From positions 147,470 through 211,469 of the forward strand of contig DFCS01000012.1 in NCBI GenBank assembly GCA_002367105.1: a DNA stretch of 64,000 bases, given 5' to 3'. Below the pieces are notes generated by a model that saw only the letters and a program-made list of their open reading frames with translations, ran no database searches and was not told the DNA's origin. The DNA is from Hungatella sp. UBA3048 (GTDB lineage Bacteria > Bacillota > Clostridia > Lachnospirales > Lachnospiraceae). Position numbers and translations under genes: made by a program. Positions 34,885 to 42,601 of this stretch are shown here, one piece after another. Within the stretch, counting starts at the first letter, position 1, and each line of letters starts with the position of its first letter.

Positions 34885-35646
34885 TCACTGATTATCCCAT
34901 GGCATGCATTTCTTAGAAAGCACGTCCACCCCTTTCATAAGAAGAAGGCTGATGGCCGATATAAGAAAAATGACCGCAAACATCTTATCAAAGGCAAAGG
35001 ATTTTTTCACCCGGGTCATGTATACACCCAGTCCGCCAAAGCCTCCCAGCCATTCGGAGATGACCGCCCCGACCACGGCATAGGAAACCGAGATCCGAAG
35101 ACTTGCAAAAAACTGACCCATCGCTCCGGGAAGCTTGATATAGCGAAATATTTTTATGCTTCCGGCTCCCATGGATTTTAAAAGATTCACCGCATCCGGA
35201 TTCACTGACTTAAAACCGGTAAGCATGCCCACGGTAATGGGAAAAAAGGTGGTTAAGACAATGAGGATCACTTTAGGAGCCATTCCGTAGCCAAACCACA
35301 ATACCAAAAGAGGGGCAATGGCTACTGTGGGAACGGTCTGCGTCAGAACGATAAGCGGATAAAAAGCCTTGTAAAGTCCTTCAAAATGATCCATGATCAC
35401 AGCGATCACAAAACCGGTTGCCACCCCCAGGAAAAGCCCGGTAAACGCCTCAGCCAGGGTGATTCCCGAATTGACTGCAAGCACCGGGAATTCCGTGACG
35501 AATGCCCTTCCGACACTGACGGGCGAAGGGAGCAGAAAGCGGTCCACAAGACCGAACGAACTGATCCCCTGCCACAAAATCAGAAGCCCAATAACCGCAG
35601 AGCAGGACCAAAGCTTACTTGTGATGCTTTGTGACTTTCTTTTCAA
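34885..35646 (-). CDS. thiX: Thiamine-precursor ABC permease (ThiX-like), TTG start
   Basis: A 253-aa permease of the binding-protein-dependent family with about six membrane segments. The EAA-type loop reads VNLLKSMGAGSIKIFRYIKLPGAM. The longest frame starts 21 codons earlier, deep inside the upstream gene and without a ribosome binding site. A TTG at 35646 has GGGGAGG nine bases upstream and begins KRKSQSITSKLW, a normal basic N-terminus. It overlaps the 3' end of the upstream gene by 32 bases, suggesting coupled translation. Confidence 0.88.
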   Translation of the reverse strand: MKRKSQSITSKLWSCSAVIGLLILWQGISSFGLVDRFLLPSPVSVGRAFVTEFPVLAVNSGITLAEAFTGLFLGVATGFVIAVIMDHFEGLYKAFYPLIVLTQTVPTVAIAPLLVLWFGYGMAPKVILIVLTTFFPITVGMLTGFKSVNPDAVNLLKSMGAGSIKIFRYIKLPGAMGQFFASLRISVSYAVVGAVISEWLGGFGGLGVYMTRVKKSFAFDKMFAVIFLISAISLLLMKGVDVLSKKCMPWDNQ

Positions 35647-35911
35647 TGGTAAGTACCTCCCCTTCCGGCCGGTAGGTGACTTTGATATAAGCGGCAACAG
35701 AGGGAGCACCTGCCCTTATGGCAATGTGCTGGCATTCCTTGACAATGTCCATCAGTTCATCATAATCCCCTTCAATGGCGGTTTCAAAAGGCCCTACGTA
35801 ATAGTTCAGTCCTGTACTCCTAATATAATCGATCACCTGGTCAACAATACGGATCAGTTCCTCATCATTCTTTGCCTCAGGCAATGTCTGGATCGCTACG
35901 CTTGCATTCAT
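35615..35911 (-). CDS. Thiamine-binding protein, MTH1187/YkoF-like (DUF77)
   Basis: A 98-aa soluble protein of the thiamine-binding MTH1187/YqgV family: NASVAIQTLP at the N-terminus, VDQVIDYIRSTGLNYYVGPFETAIEGDYDELMDIV in the centre (only part quoted in words: the STGLNYYVGP and EGDYDELM segments are diagnostic). These small ferredoxin-like proteins bind thiamine or its precursors. It is the first gene after the TPP riboswitch and heads the ThiXYZ-type operon, in line with other Firmicutes. The ATG follows AAGGAGAGAAAAGAC. Confidence 0.88.
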   Translation of the reverse strand: MNASVAIQTLPEAKNDEELIRIVDQVIDYIRSTGLNYYVGPFETAIEGDYDELMDIVKECQHIAIRAGAPSVAAYIKVTYRPEGEVLTIEKKVTKHHK

Positions 35912-35961
35912 GTCTTTTCTCTCCTTTTATCATTAATAGAAATCATTGATAGAAATTAAAA

Positions 35962-35985
35962 ACCCGCCCGGATGTCCGGGCGGGT
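35962..35985 (-). terminator. Intrinsic terminator of the TPP riboswitch
   Basis: A perfect 11-bp stem ACCCGCCCGGA/TCCGGGCGGGT with a two-base centre is followed by TTTTTAATTTC on the minus strand, between the aptamer and the first gene. This indicates control by transcription attenuation. Confidence 0.92.
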
Positions 35986-36002
35986 AAACAGGCTTAGCCT
36001 GT

Positions 36003-36094
36003 AAGCTTCCTACGCTGGCATTATCCAGATCAGGTTACAGGGTTTAAAGCATTGCTGCCTTATCTCAGCCGGACTTCCTCCAGCACCCCTTTTA
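36003..36094 (-). ncRNA. TPP riboswitch (THI element)
   Basis: On the minus strand the conserved elements appear in order: GGGGTGC, GGCTGAGAT, ACCCTGTAACCTGATCTGG, ATAATGCCAGCGTAGGAAGC. These are the THI-box core that binds thiamine pyrophosphate. It lies directly before the intrinsic terminator and the thiamine-precursor operon. Edges are approximate. Confidence 0.95.
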
Positions 36095-36123
36095 ATTTTC
36101 ATTGCAAGTATACAACGGTACGG

Positions 36124-36726
36124 TCAGAAAGTCAAGCGCCCCCAATGCTTTAATGCCAGGGCCCCGATCACCGGATCGTACATGACTCCCAAATTCTTTT
36201 CAATTTCTTTATAACAGTGCTCCAAAGAATAGGCACTCCGGTACCCCCGGTCTGAGGTCATGGTATCGATGGAATCACAGATGGCTATGATCCTGGCTCC
36301 CAGAGGAATCTCCTCCCCCTTTAAGCCTTCCGGATACCCGTTTCCGTCAAAACGCTCATGATGGTACAGGACAATATCTTTCAGCTCCTTTAAATGACGG
36401 GATTTGCTTAAAATATCAGCTCCTATCCTTGGGTGTCTTTTCATACACTCCCACTCATCCTCGGAAAGCTTATCCGGTTTATTTAAAACAGAGTCCGGAA
36501 CTCCGATCTTTCCAATGTCATGAAGGTGGGCAGCTATATGTATTTTTTCTATCTCATCTTTATCCAGCTCCAATAACTCCGAAAGGGTCAGCGCCATATC
36601 GCTCACCCTTTGGGAATGCCCTGCGGTATAGGGATCTTTTGCATCGAGTGCGATTACTATGCACTCGATGATTTCATGATAGTCAATGCCGCCTGTGCAT
36701 AACTTAAATTCTGATCCTCTATTCAT
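36124..36726 (-). CDS. Stand-alone HD-GYP phosphodiesterase
   Basis: A 200-aa soluble HD-GYP protein, expected to hydrolyse cyclic di-GMP. The metal-binding signature is complete: YTAGHSQRVSDMA, HLHDIGKIGVPD, HHERFDGNGYPEGLKGEEIP, then RIIAICDSIDTMTSDRGYR. There is no receiver, PAS or membrane domain fused, so control must come by expression or a partner. The ATG is preceded by TAGGAACCT. It follows the Fur-family gene by 42 bases on the same strand and precedes the riboswitch operon. Confidence 0.92.
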   Translation of the reverse strand: MNRGSEFKLCTGGIDYHEIIECIVIALDAKDPYTAGHSQRVSDMALTLSELLELDKDEIEKIHIAAHLHDIGKIGVPDSVLNKPDKLSEDEWECMKRHPRIGADILSKSRHLKELKDIVLYHHERFDGNGYPEGLKGEEIPLGARIIAICDSIDTMTSDRGYRSAYSLEHCYKEIEKNLGVMYDPVIGALALKHWGRLTF

Positions 36727-36768
36727 AGGTTCCTAAACCCGTTCCTTTAATTGGTTATCGTCATCATA

Positions 36769-37260
36769 TCAGATGCAGTCAGCGTTTTCACATTCACAGG
36801 GTCTTACAATGATGGAGGATATTTTCTGACCGTCTAAATATCCGCAGGCGGCAAGGCCGGCCTGAACTACTGAGTTCCAGTTCTTTGCAGAAAGCTGATA
36901 GGTGGTCTCATCGTCTAAAACTACAGTACATGCCTCCTCCATGGGACAGGTTTCCGAATAAACGACCTTATACATGTTCTTTCTGCTGATGGCTCCGATC
37001 TCCTCCAGGATATTGACCATCCGGTAGACGGTCGCAGCACCGATCGTTTCGTCAACGCCTGATGCCTTATAATAAATTTCCTTGCAGCTGGAGCATTCAT
37101 GCTCCAATATAATATCTAACAGCGTACTGCGCTGCTTTGTGATTCTGCAGCCCTTTTCCTTCAGCTTGTCAATGATCAGTTCCTTCTGCATTCTGGTCCT
37201 GTGATAGCTTCTGGAATCAGGCGTTTTTCTTTTCTCAATGATGTTCGTTAATTTCTCCAT
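36769..37260 (-). CDS. Fur-family metal-responsive regulator
   Basis: A 163-aa Fer-uptake-type repressor. The winged helix (~30-105) has KLKEKGCRITKQRSTLLDII, SSCKEIYYKASGV and TIGAATVYRMVNILEEIGAI. The C-terminal dimer/metal domain is short and ends in a Cys-rich tail (PCECENADC). It lacks the usual HxHxH cluster of classical Fur, so its metal site may differ. The start follows GGAGGCGCGCAA. It is the last gene of the feo cluster; a Fur-box-like site lies in the feo promoter region. Confidence 0.88.
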   Translation of the reverse strand: MEKLTNIIEKRKTPDSRSYHRTRMQKELIIDKLKEKGCRITKQRSTLLDIILEHECSSCKEIYYKASGVDETIGAATVYRMVNILEEIGAISRKNMYKVVYSETCPMEEACTVVLDDETTYQLSAKNWNSVVQAGLAACGYLDGQKISSIIVRPCECENADCI

Positions 37261-37299
37261 TTGCGCGCCTCCGCTTCATTCTTTCAGCTGCAGCCTCTC

Positions 37300-37437
37300 T
37301 TAATGGCAATGGCCTCCGCAATGTTTACAATCTCCGCCGCACTGAATGGACTTTCCGTTCTTTTTGTCATTGATCATGCTTCTTACCGCCAATGACACCA
37401 GCCCGGCAACAACAATAAAAACAACCAATGTTCCCAT
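37300..37437 (-). CDS. FeoB-associated Cys-rich membrane protein
   Basis: A 45-aa protein. One N-terminal membrane helix (TLVVFIVVAGLVSLAV) is followed by a basic stretch and a Cys/His cluster CGGDCKHCGGHCH at the C-terminus. An excellent ribosome binding site (AAGGAGGTACTTT before ATG) supports it. Such tiny proteins regularly follow feoB in Clostridia and are thought to assist ferrous iron handling. It lies between feoB and the Fur gene. Confidence 0.9.
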   Translation of the reverse strand: MGTLVVFIVVAGLVSLAVRSMINDKKNGKSIQCGGDCKHCGGHCH

Positions 37438-37495
37438 AAAGTACCTCCTTATATTTTGAGCCTGCAGATAAGGTGCAGGCTCTCATGGGGCAAGC

Positions 37496-39679
37496 CTATT
37501 TCGCTCCTGCCACTTTGTTTAAATGAATGCTTGATGCCTTTAGTTCCTTTGAAGGCCTTACCAGCAGGTAAATGAATCCTGCGATCAGGGCAAAGGCAAC
37601 GATAGTAAAGATTCCAAAAGTACCTGTGTAAATCAGGGATCCGATCTGGAACACGCAAAGGGATACGACATAAGCCAGAAGCGTCTGATATCCGACAGCA
37701 AACCAGAACCATTTAGTATTGTTCATCTCTCTTTTGATGGCACCCATAGCAGCAAAGCAAGGGGCACAAAGAAGATTGAAAATCAGGAAGGAATAAGCTG
37801 CCAAGGGAGTCATGCTGCTTGCAAGCGTTCCCCAGATTTCAGATCCATCTTCTGCAACTTCCGCAAAACCGAAGAGGATACCCAGCGTACCTACTACGTT
37901 TTCTTTTGCAATCAGTCCGGTAATGGCTGCAACCGCAGATTTCCAGTCACCCCAGCCAAGAGGTGCGAAGATCCAGCTAATTGTTCCTCCAACTGCTGCA
38001 AGAATACTGTGATCAAGTTCCAAAGCGTCCAACATCCTGAACTGGCCGTCAACCCAGCCGAAGAAGGAAGTAAACCAAACAAAGATGGTTGCTAAAAGAA
38101 TGATGGTACCTGCTTTTTTAATAAAGGACCAGCCACGTTCCCACATACTTCTTAAAATATTTTCAACGGTAGGCATATGGTAAGCCGGAAGCTCCATAAC
38201 GAAAGGTGCCGGATCTCCTGCAAACATTTTTGTCTTCTTTAAAATAATTCCCGAGAAAATGATGGCTGCTATTCCTACAAAGTAAGCACTTGGAGCCACC
38301 CAGGCTGCTCCGCCAAACAACGCACCTGCAATCAAAGCGATGATGGGAAGCTTTGCTCCGCAGGGTATAAAGGTAGTTGTCATGATCGTCATCTTACGGT
38401 CGCGGTCATTTTCAATCGTACGGGAAGCCATAATTCCAGGCACACCGCAGCCGCTTCCGATTAACATCGGGATAAAAGACTTACCGGAAAGACCAAACCG
38501 GCGGAAAATACGGTCCATGATGAAGGCAACTCTTGCCATGTAGCCGCAGGCCTCCAAAAACGCCAGGAAGATGAAAAGCACCAGCATCTGAGGCACAAAG
38601 CCAAGAACGGCGCCGACACCGGCTATAATTCCGTCAAGAATCAGTCCCTGAAGCCAATCTGCACAGCCTACAGCAGTTAAAAGGCCTTCTACAACAACAG
38701 GCACACCGGGAACTTCCAGGCCAAAGAGTCGAAAGCCCTCTCCGAATAATCCGTCATTGGCCCAGTCAGTCGCCCAGGTTCCAACGGTTGTTACAGAAAC
38801 ATAATATACAAGAAACATAACCAGCGCAAAGATAGGCAGAGCCAGGAATCGGTTTGTTACAATCCTGTCGATCTTATCAGAAATTGTCAGTTTATCAACT
38901 TTATTGCGCGTAAAGCACTCATGGATGATGGATGAAATATATACGTAACGTTCATTGGTAATGATGCTTTCGGTGTCGTCATCCATTTCCTTTTCGATCC
39001 GGTTGATTTCTTCCGATACATCTGGTACATGCTTCATCTGGGTCTGGATCTTATCATCCTTTTCTAAAAGCTTGATGGCAAAGAAACGTTTCTGCCCTTC
39101 CGGAATCTCATTCCCCAGCTTATCTTCAATAGAATCCAGAACAGATTCCACTTCCGGTGCGAATTTGTGGACAGGAACCGTATTGTTTTTCAGATTTGCC
39201 AGGGCTACGGCCTTTTTTGCCGCTTCCTGGATTCCGGTTCCCTTTAATGCGGAAATCTCCACGACGTCACAACCCAGTTTCTGGCTCAACTTTTGGATAT
39301 GTATCTTGTCTCCGTTTTTCTCAACAATATCCATCATGTTGACTGCCATGATCACCGGAATACCCAGTTCCATAAGCTGTGTGGACAAGTATAAATTTCG
39401 CTCAATATTGGTTCCATCTACGATATTCAAAATCGCATCCGGACGGTCAGTGATCAGATAATTTCTCGCTACCACCTCTTCTAAGGTATAGGGAGAAAGT
39501 GAATAAATGCCGGGAAGGTCCATGATGATCACATCCTTATGGCCTTTCAGCTTTCCTTCCTTCTTCTCTACCGTTACGCCCGGCCAGTTCCCCACAAACT
39601 GATTGGATCCCGTAAGCGCGTTAAACAGCGTTGTCTTTCCGCAGTTTGGATTACCTGCTAATGCAATCTTAATTGACAT
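37496..39679 (-). CDS. feoB: Ferrous iron transporter FeoB
   Basis: A 727-aa membrane GTPase for Fe2+ uptake. The G domain shows G1 GNPNCGKTT (residues 9-17), switch GVTVEKKEG, G3 DLPGIYSLSPY and G4 VNMMD. A helical linker spans ~170-270, and the membrane part has two Gate motifs (around GFVPQMLVLFIFLAFLEACG and the matching C-terminal repeat) with ~10 helices. The start follows AAAGAGGTAGAGT. Two feoA genes precede it and a Cys-rich partner follows. Confidence 0.97.
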   Translation of the reverse strand: MSIKIALAGNPNCGKTTLFNALTGSNQFVGNWPGVTVEKKEGKLKGHKDVIIMDLPGIYSLSPYTLEEVVARNYLITDRPDAILNIVDGTNIERNLYLSTQLMELGIPVIMAVNMMDIVEKNGDKIHIQKLSQKLGCDVVEISALKGTGIQEAAKKAVALANLKNNTVPVHKFAPEVESVLDSIEDKLGNEIPEGQKRFFAIKLLEKDDKIQTQMKHVPDVSEEINRIEKEMDDDTESIITNERYVYISSIIHECFTRNKVDKLTISDKIDRIVTNRFLALPIFALVMFLVYYVSVTTVGTWATDWANDGLFGEGFRLFGLEVPGVPVVVEGLLTAVGCADWLQGLILDGIIAGVGAVLGFVPQMLVLFIFLAFLEACGYMARVAFIMDRIFRRFGLSGKSFIPMLIGSGCGVPGIMASRTIENDRDRKMTIMTTTFIPCGAKLPIIALIAGALFGGAAWVAPSAYFVGIAAIIFSGIILKKTKMFAGDPAPFVMELPAYHMPTVENILRSMWERGWSFIKKAGTIILLATIFVWFTSFFGWVDGQFRMLDALELDHSILAAVGGTISWIFAPLGWGDWKSAVAAITGLIAKENVVGTLGILFGFAEVAEDGSEIWGTLASSMTPLAAYSFLIFNLLCAPCFAAMGAIKREMNNTKWFWFAVGYQTLLAYVVSLCVFQIGSLIYTGTFGIFTIVAFALIAGFIYLLVRPSKELKASSIHLNKVAGAK

Positions 39680-39721
39680 ACTCTACCTCTTTCTGCCTGT
39701 CAGCACCTGATTTATCGGATA

Positions 39722-39735
39722 TTAGTCTTAACTAA
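39722..39735. promoter_or_regulatory. Second TTAGT-n4-ACTAA site, between feoA and feoB
   Basis: TTAGTCTTAACTAA has the same half-sites and spacing as the operator at the feo promoter (40333-40346). It may allow separate control of feoB. Confidence 0.4.
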
Positions 39736-39749
39736 CTAACTTGCAAAAA

Positions 39750-39968
39750 TTACTCTACAAGAATCATTTCCGCATCCGCTTTCCGCAGGGACAATTCATA
39801 TCCTCTTACCGTCACCTCAACCGGATCCCCAAGGGGAGCAACCTTTCTCACGTAAATGTCCACACCTTTTGTGATTCCCATGTCCATGATCCGTCTCTTG
39901 ACCGGTCCTTCCCCGGTAAGCTTTGTTACCTTAACTGTTTTTCCGCATGGAATTTCCTTTAATGTCAT
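39750..39968 (-). CDS. feoA: FeoA-family SH3-like protein
   Basis: A 72-aa cytoplasmic FeoA domain protein: CGKTVKVTKLTGEGPVKRRI, then DMGITKGVDIYVRKVAPLGDP and VRGYELSLRKADAEMI, the usual SH3-like pattern. It probably docks on FeoB and affects its GTPase or transport. GGGAGGAAGACA precedes the ATG. It is the second of two adjacent, diverged feoA genes upstream of feoB. Confidence 0.93.
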   Translation of the reverse strand: MTLKEIPCGKTVKVTKLTGEGPVKRRIMDMGITKGVDIYVRKVAPLGDPVEVTVRGYELSLRKADAEMILVE

Positions 39969-39983
39969 TGTCTTCCTCCCTCT

Positions 39984-40199
39984 CTATTCCACCAGAATCT
40001 TATTGGCCATATCTTTGCCAATGGCTACTCTGGAATCCTTAACATTCACGATCATATTTCCGCCCATTTCAGAAACAACCGTCACAACTCCTCCGGACAC
40101 AAAGCCCAGATTCTCTAAAAAACGTCTTGTTTCCTCCTTGCCGCCTACCTTGCGGATCACATTCGGTTCGCCTGTTCTCACCATTGTCAGAGGCATCAT
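39984..40199 (-). CDS. feoA: FeoA-family SH3-like protein (first copy)
   Basis: A 71-aa FeoA domain protein, first gene of the feo operon. GGKEETRRFLENLGFVSGG, VVTVVSEMGGNMIVNVKDSRVAIG and the ending MANKILVE fit the family. The ribosome binding site is weak (AAGAAGATGATGG), and a second ATG follows immediately (40196). The two FeoA proteins differ in sequence, so they are not a recent duplication. Confidence 0.92.
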   Translation of the reverse strand: MMPLTMVRTGEPNVIRKVGGKEETRRFLENLGFVSGGVVTVVSEMGGNMIVNVKDSRVAIGKDMANKILVE

Positions 40200-40302
40200 C
40201 CATCATCTTCTTTCTTTTTCATATTGCCTCTGCAGTTAGGACAGGGGCCAGTTCCGCATTGCGGGACATATAGGTATACCCATGAAATGTTTTTTAATAA
40301 TA

Positions 40303-40363
40303 TTAATGAGAATCATTCCCATTACGCAATAGTTAGTATACACTAACGCAGGGCAATTGTCAA
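40303..40363 (-). promoter_or_regulatory. feo operon promoter with two metal-regulator sites
   Basis: On the minus strand TTGACA (40358-40363), 17 bases, TATACT (40335-40340) form a near-consensus promoter. The perfect palindrome GTTAGT-atac-ACTAAC (40332-40347) covers the -10. Downstream, 40303-40321 (TTAATGAGAATCATTCCCA) resembles a Fur box. The rest of the gap to 40451 holds an AT-rich inverted repeat (AAGATTTT..AAAATCTT) and no gene. Confidence 0.75.
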
Positions 40364-40451
40364 GATTTTTGTAAAATCTTTTTGTCCATCACGGAAAGAA
40401 AGCTGCGGCAAAACAGCATAGCTATTTAGACGCAGCCCATCTTATATTGTA

Positions 40452-42512
40452 TTACCAGATTTTCACCCGCTTTTGTGGCGCCACATACATGGCATCTCCC
40501 TCTTTTATTTCCGGATAAGCTTTATAAAAAGCGTCGGTGGCGCTAAGCACTGCATTAACCCTCACCTTAGCCGGAGAATGAACATCGGTGTTTAACCTCC
40601 TGATCATACTTTCCGGCGTATATTTCGCAGCCCATATGGTTGCAAACTGCTCAAAAACCAGCTTTAGGCTCTCTGCATCATCTCCCACGATGGAGGTGAT
40701 GCAGGCCATGGAACCGAGATCCGCGATGTTCTCATTTAAAGTCTGTGCTCCGTTTACGTGACGTCCTTTATAACCTTCCTGCCCGTCATAGTAGGCCACC
40801 ACCTGGTCCGCAAGCTGTTTAAATTTAGCTCTGTCCTCATTGGTCCACCATACATGGTAATTTCCATTCTCGTCATAAAGAGAACCGGAGGAATCAAAGG
40901 CATGGCTGACTTCATGGGCAATGACCGTTCCGATCCCTCCCAGATTTGACGCATAATCCTTGTCAGCATCATAGAAAGGAGCCTGCAATATGGCGGCCGG
41001 GAATACGATTTCATTTCCAGTGGGATTATAATAGGCATTCACCGTCTGAGGCGTCATACCCCATTCCGTTTTATCCACCGGTTTACGGACCTTTTCCCTG
41101 TTCACAGCATTTTGAGCCTTTGTGAGGGAAATGACATTATTGATTAAATTTCCCTCTTTTTCAACCGGTGTAATGGTGGCCTTTGCATAATCATTGGGCC
41201 ATTTATCCGGATATCCGATCTTAAGGGTCATGTTGTCCAGCTTTTTCATTGCAGCTGACTTTGTTTCTTCTCCCATCCAGTCCAGGCCCATAATCTGTTT
41301 TTTATAATTCTCAAGGATATGGCGGACCATCTCTTCAATGGCCATTTTATCTTCTTTCGAAAAACGCTTTTCCACATATAGCCTGCCGAACTCAAACCCA
41401 AGCATATTCTGGGTCCTTTCACTGGCCAGCTTCTGGTCTGTCTTTCTTTCCTTTATTCCGTTCTGGGTATTATTCCAGTCCTGATAATTATCTCTGATTT
41501 CCGGGGTAAGATATGGAGCAAAATCATCCACCAGACAGAATATGGAATAATTCTTTAAAACAGGGAGATGATCGTTTGTCAGGTATTTACCGATTTTTGC
41601 CAACTGAGCCTTCTGGGTTACTATTAAGGTATCAACATCGGTCAGTCCGGCTGACGAAAGATAAGAGTCGGCAGCACCTTCCGGAAGCAACCCCTTTATA
41701 TCTTTCATGGAATAGGGGTTGTATATGATATCAGGATCATTTTGCTGGCTTAAGGGAAGAGCACTTGCAGCCAGATCCTTCTGGAGTGCCATGATATCAG
41801 CAGCAGCCTTTTCTGCCTCCTCACGGCTCATACCCGTATATTCCAGGGTACTCCTAATGTAATCCTGGTACTGGTCCATCAGCTTTGCCTGGGTCTTATC
41901 CTCCAGTGTTTCCTTTCCGGGCCCCAGATCCGCTCCATCCACATACAGGGCATACCGGCTGGAATCCTTCATATCTTCCATCCACTGTACCGTAAGAATG
42001 CTGTTTACTCCCAGATCTCCATGGATGCTTCCCAATGCTTTTAAATACCCATCGACGTCCGAGGCATTCCTTAACTTATCCAGATAGGGCTTAAGCTGGC
42101 CAAATCCCGCTTTTTCCCGCCCTTTCATATCCAGGGCCGTTAAATACAAGTCCGCTATTTTCTGATCCAGGGAACCTGGCTTTGCCTGTTTCCGGTTTTT
42201 TACAGCGTCTTCCAAAACCCCCTCTAAAACTTCATAGGAGTCCTTGTCCAGCTTATAAAAATAACTCCATCCGCTGGAATCCTTTGGTATTTCCACCTGG
42301 TCCAGGATTTGCCGGTCCACATATTCATAATAGTCATCCTCCAGCCGCACTCCATCTGACTCATCCGCTGCAGCACTTCCCGCTTCTCCCTGAACGTTGA
42401 CCGGCTGGGCTGCTGTCTGCTCCGGAGGTGTCTCTATCTTTTTCCGGCACCCGGTCAGGAGAAGAGACAGCATAAGAATGGCTGCCAGACAGAACTTAAT
42501 CCTGTTTTTCAT
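40452..42512 (-). CDS. pepO: M13-family zinc metallopeptidase lipoprotein (PepO-like)
   Basis: A 686-aa neprilysin-family endopeptidase. The N-terminus is a lipoprotein signal with lipobox LLTGC (Cys22), so it acts at the outer cell face. The zinc site is HEVSH in GTVIAHEVSHAFDSSGS, with the third ligand Glu in ENIADLGS. The substrate-binding NAYYNP motif and the Arg-containing C-terminal DVHSPAKVRVNA are in place. It degrades oligopeptides and could feed the peptide transporter. The ATG at 42512 is 6 bases from GTGAGG; the frame extends to a GTG at 42524. Confidence 0.93.
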   Translation of the reverse strand: MKNRIKFCLAAILMLSLLLTGCRKKIETPPEQTAAQPVNVQGEAGSAAADESDGVRLEDDYYEYVDRQILDQVEIPKDSSGWSYFYKLDKDSYEVLEGVLEDAVKNRKQAKPGSLDQKIADLYLTALDMKGREKAGFGQLKPYLDKLRNASDVDGYLKALGSIHGDLGVNSILTVQWMEDMKDSSRYALYVDGADLGPGKETLEDKTQAKLMDQYQDYIRSTLEYTGMSREEAEKAAADIMALQKDLAASALPLSQQNDPDIIYNPYSMKDIKGLLPEGAADSYLSSAGLTDVDTLIVTQKAQLAKIGKYLTNDHLPVLKNYSIFCLVDDFAPYLTPEIRDNYQDWNNTQNGIKERKTDQKLASERTQNMLGFEFGRLYVEKRFSKEDKMAIEEMVRHILENYKKQIMGLDWMGEETKSAAMKKLDNMTLKIGYPDKWPNDYAKATITPVEKEGNLINNVISLTKAQNAVNREKVRKPVDKTEWGMTPQTVNAYYNPTGNEIVFPAAILQAPFYDADKDYASNLGGIGTVIAHEVSHAFDSSGSLYDENGNYHVWWTNEDRAKFKQLADQVVAYYDGQEGYKGRHVNGAQTLNENIADLGSMACITSIVGDDAESLKLVFEQFATIWAAKYTPESMIRRLNTDVHSPAKVRVNAVLSATDAFYKAYPEIKEGDAMYVAPQKRVKIW

Positions 42513-42552
42513 ATTGTACCTCACTTCTTTCTACAGGTTTTTTTACACTAAA

Positions 42553-42578
42553 AAGGAAGTGGATCTCTCCACTTCCTT
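42553..42578 (-). terminator. Terminator of the S1 operon
   Basis: AAGGAAGTGG-agagat-CCACTTCCTT is followed by TTTAGTG on the minus strand, just past the S1 gene. Confidence 0.88.
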
Positions 42579-42601
42579 ATAGGTTCTATCTTCTATTATG
42601 C

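Noticed and set aside
35988..36002. Inverted repeat ACAGGCT-A-AGCCTGT between riboswitch aptamer and terminator
   Set aside because: It may be part of the expression platform, but I cannot show pairing with the aptamer, so it is not listed separately.
40366..40385. AAGATTTT-tgt-AAAATCTT with following T-run on the plus strand
   Set aside because: No plus-strand gene ends here; it lies immediately upstream of the feo promoter and the stem is AT-only, so I do not call it a terminator.
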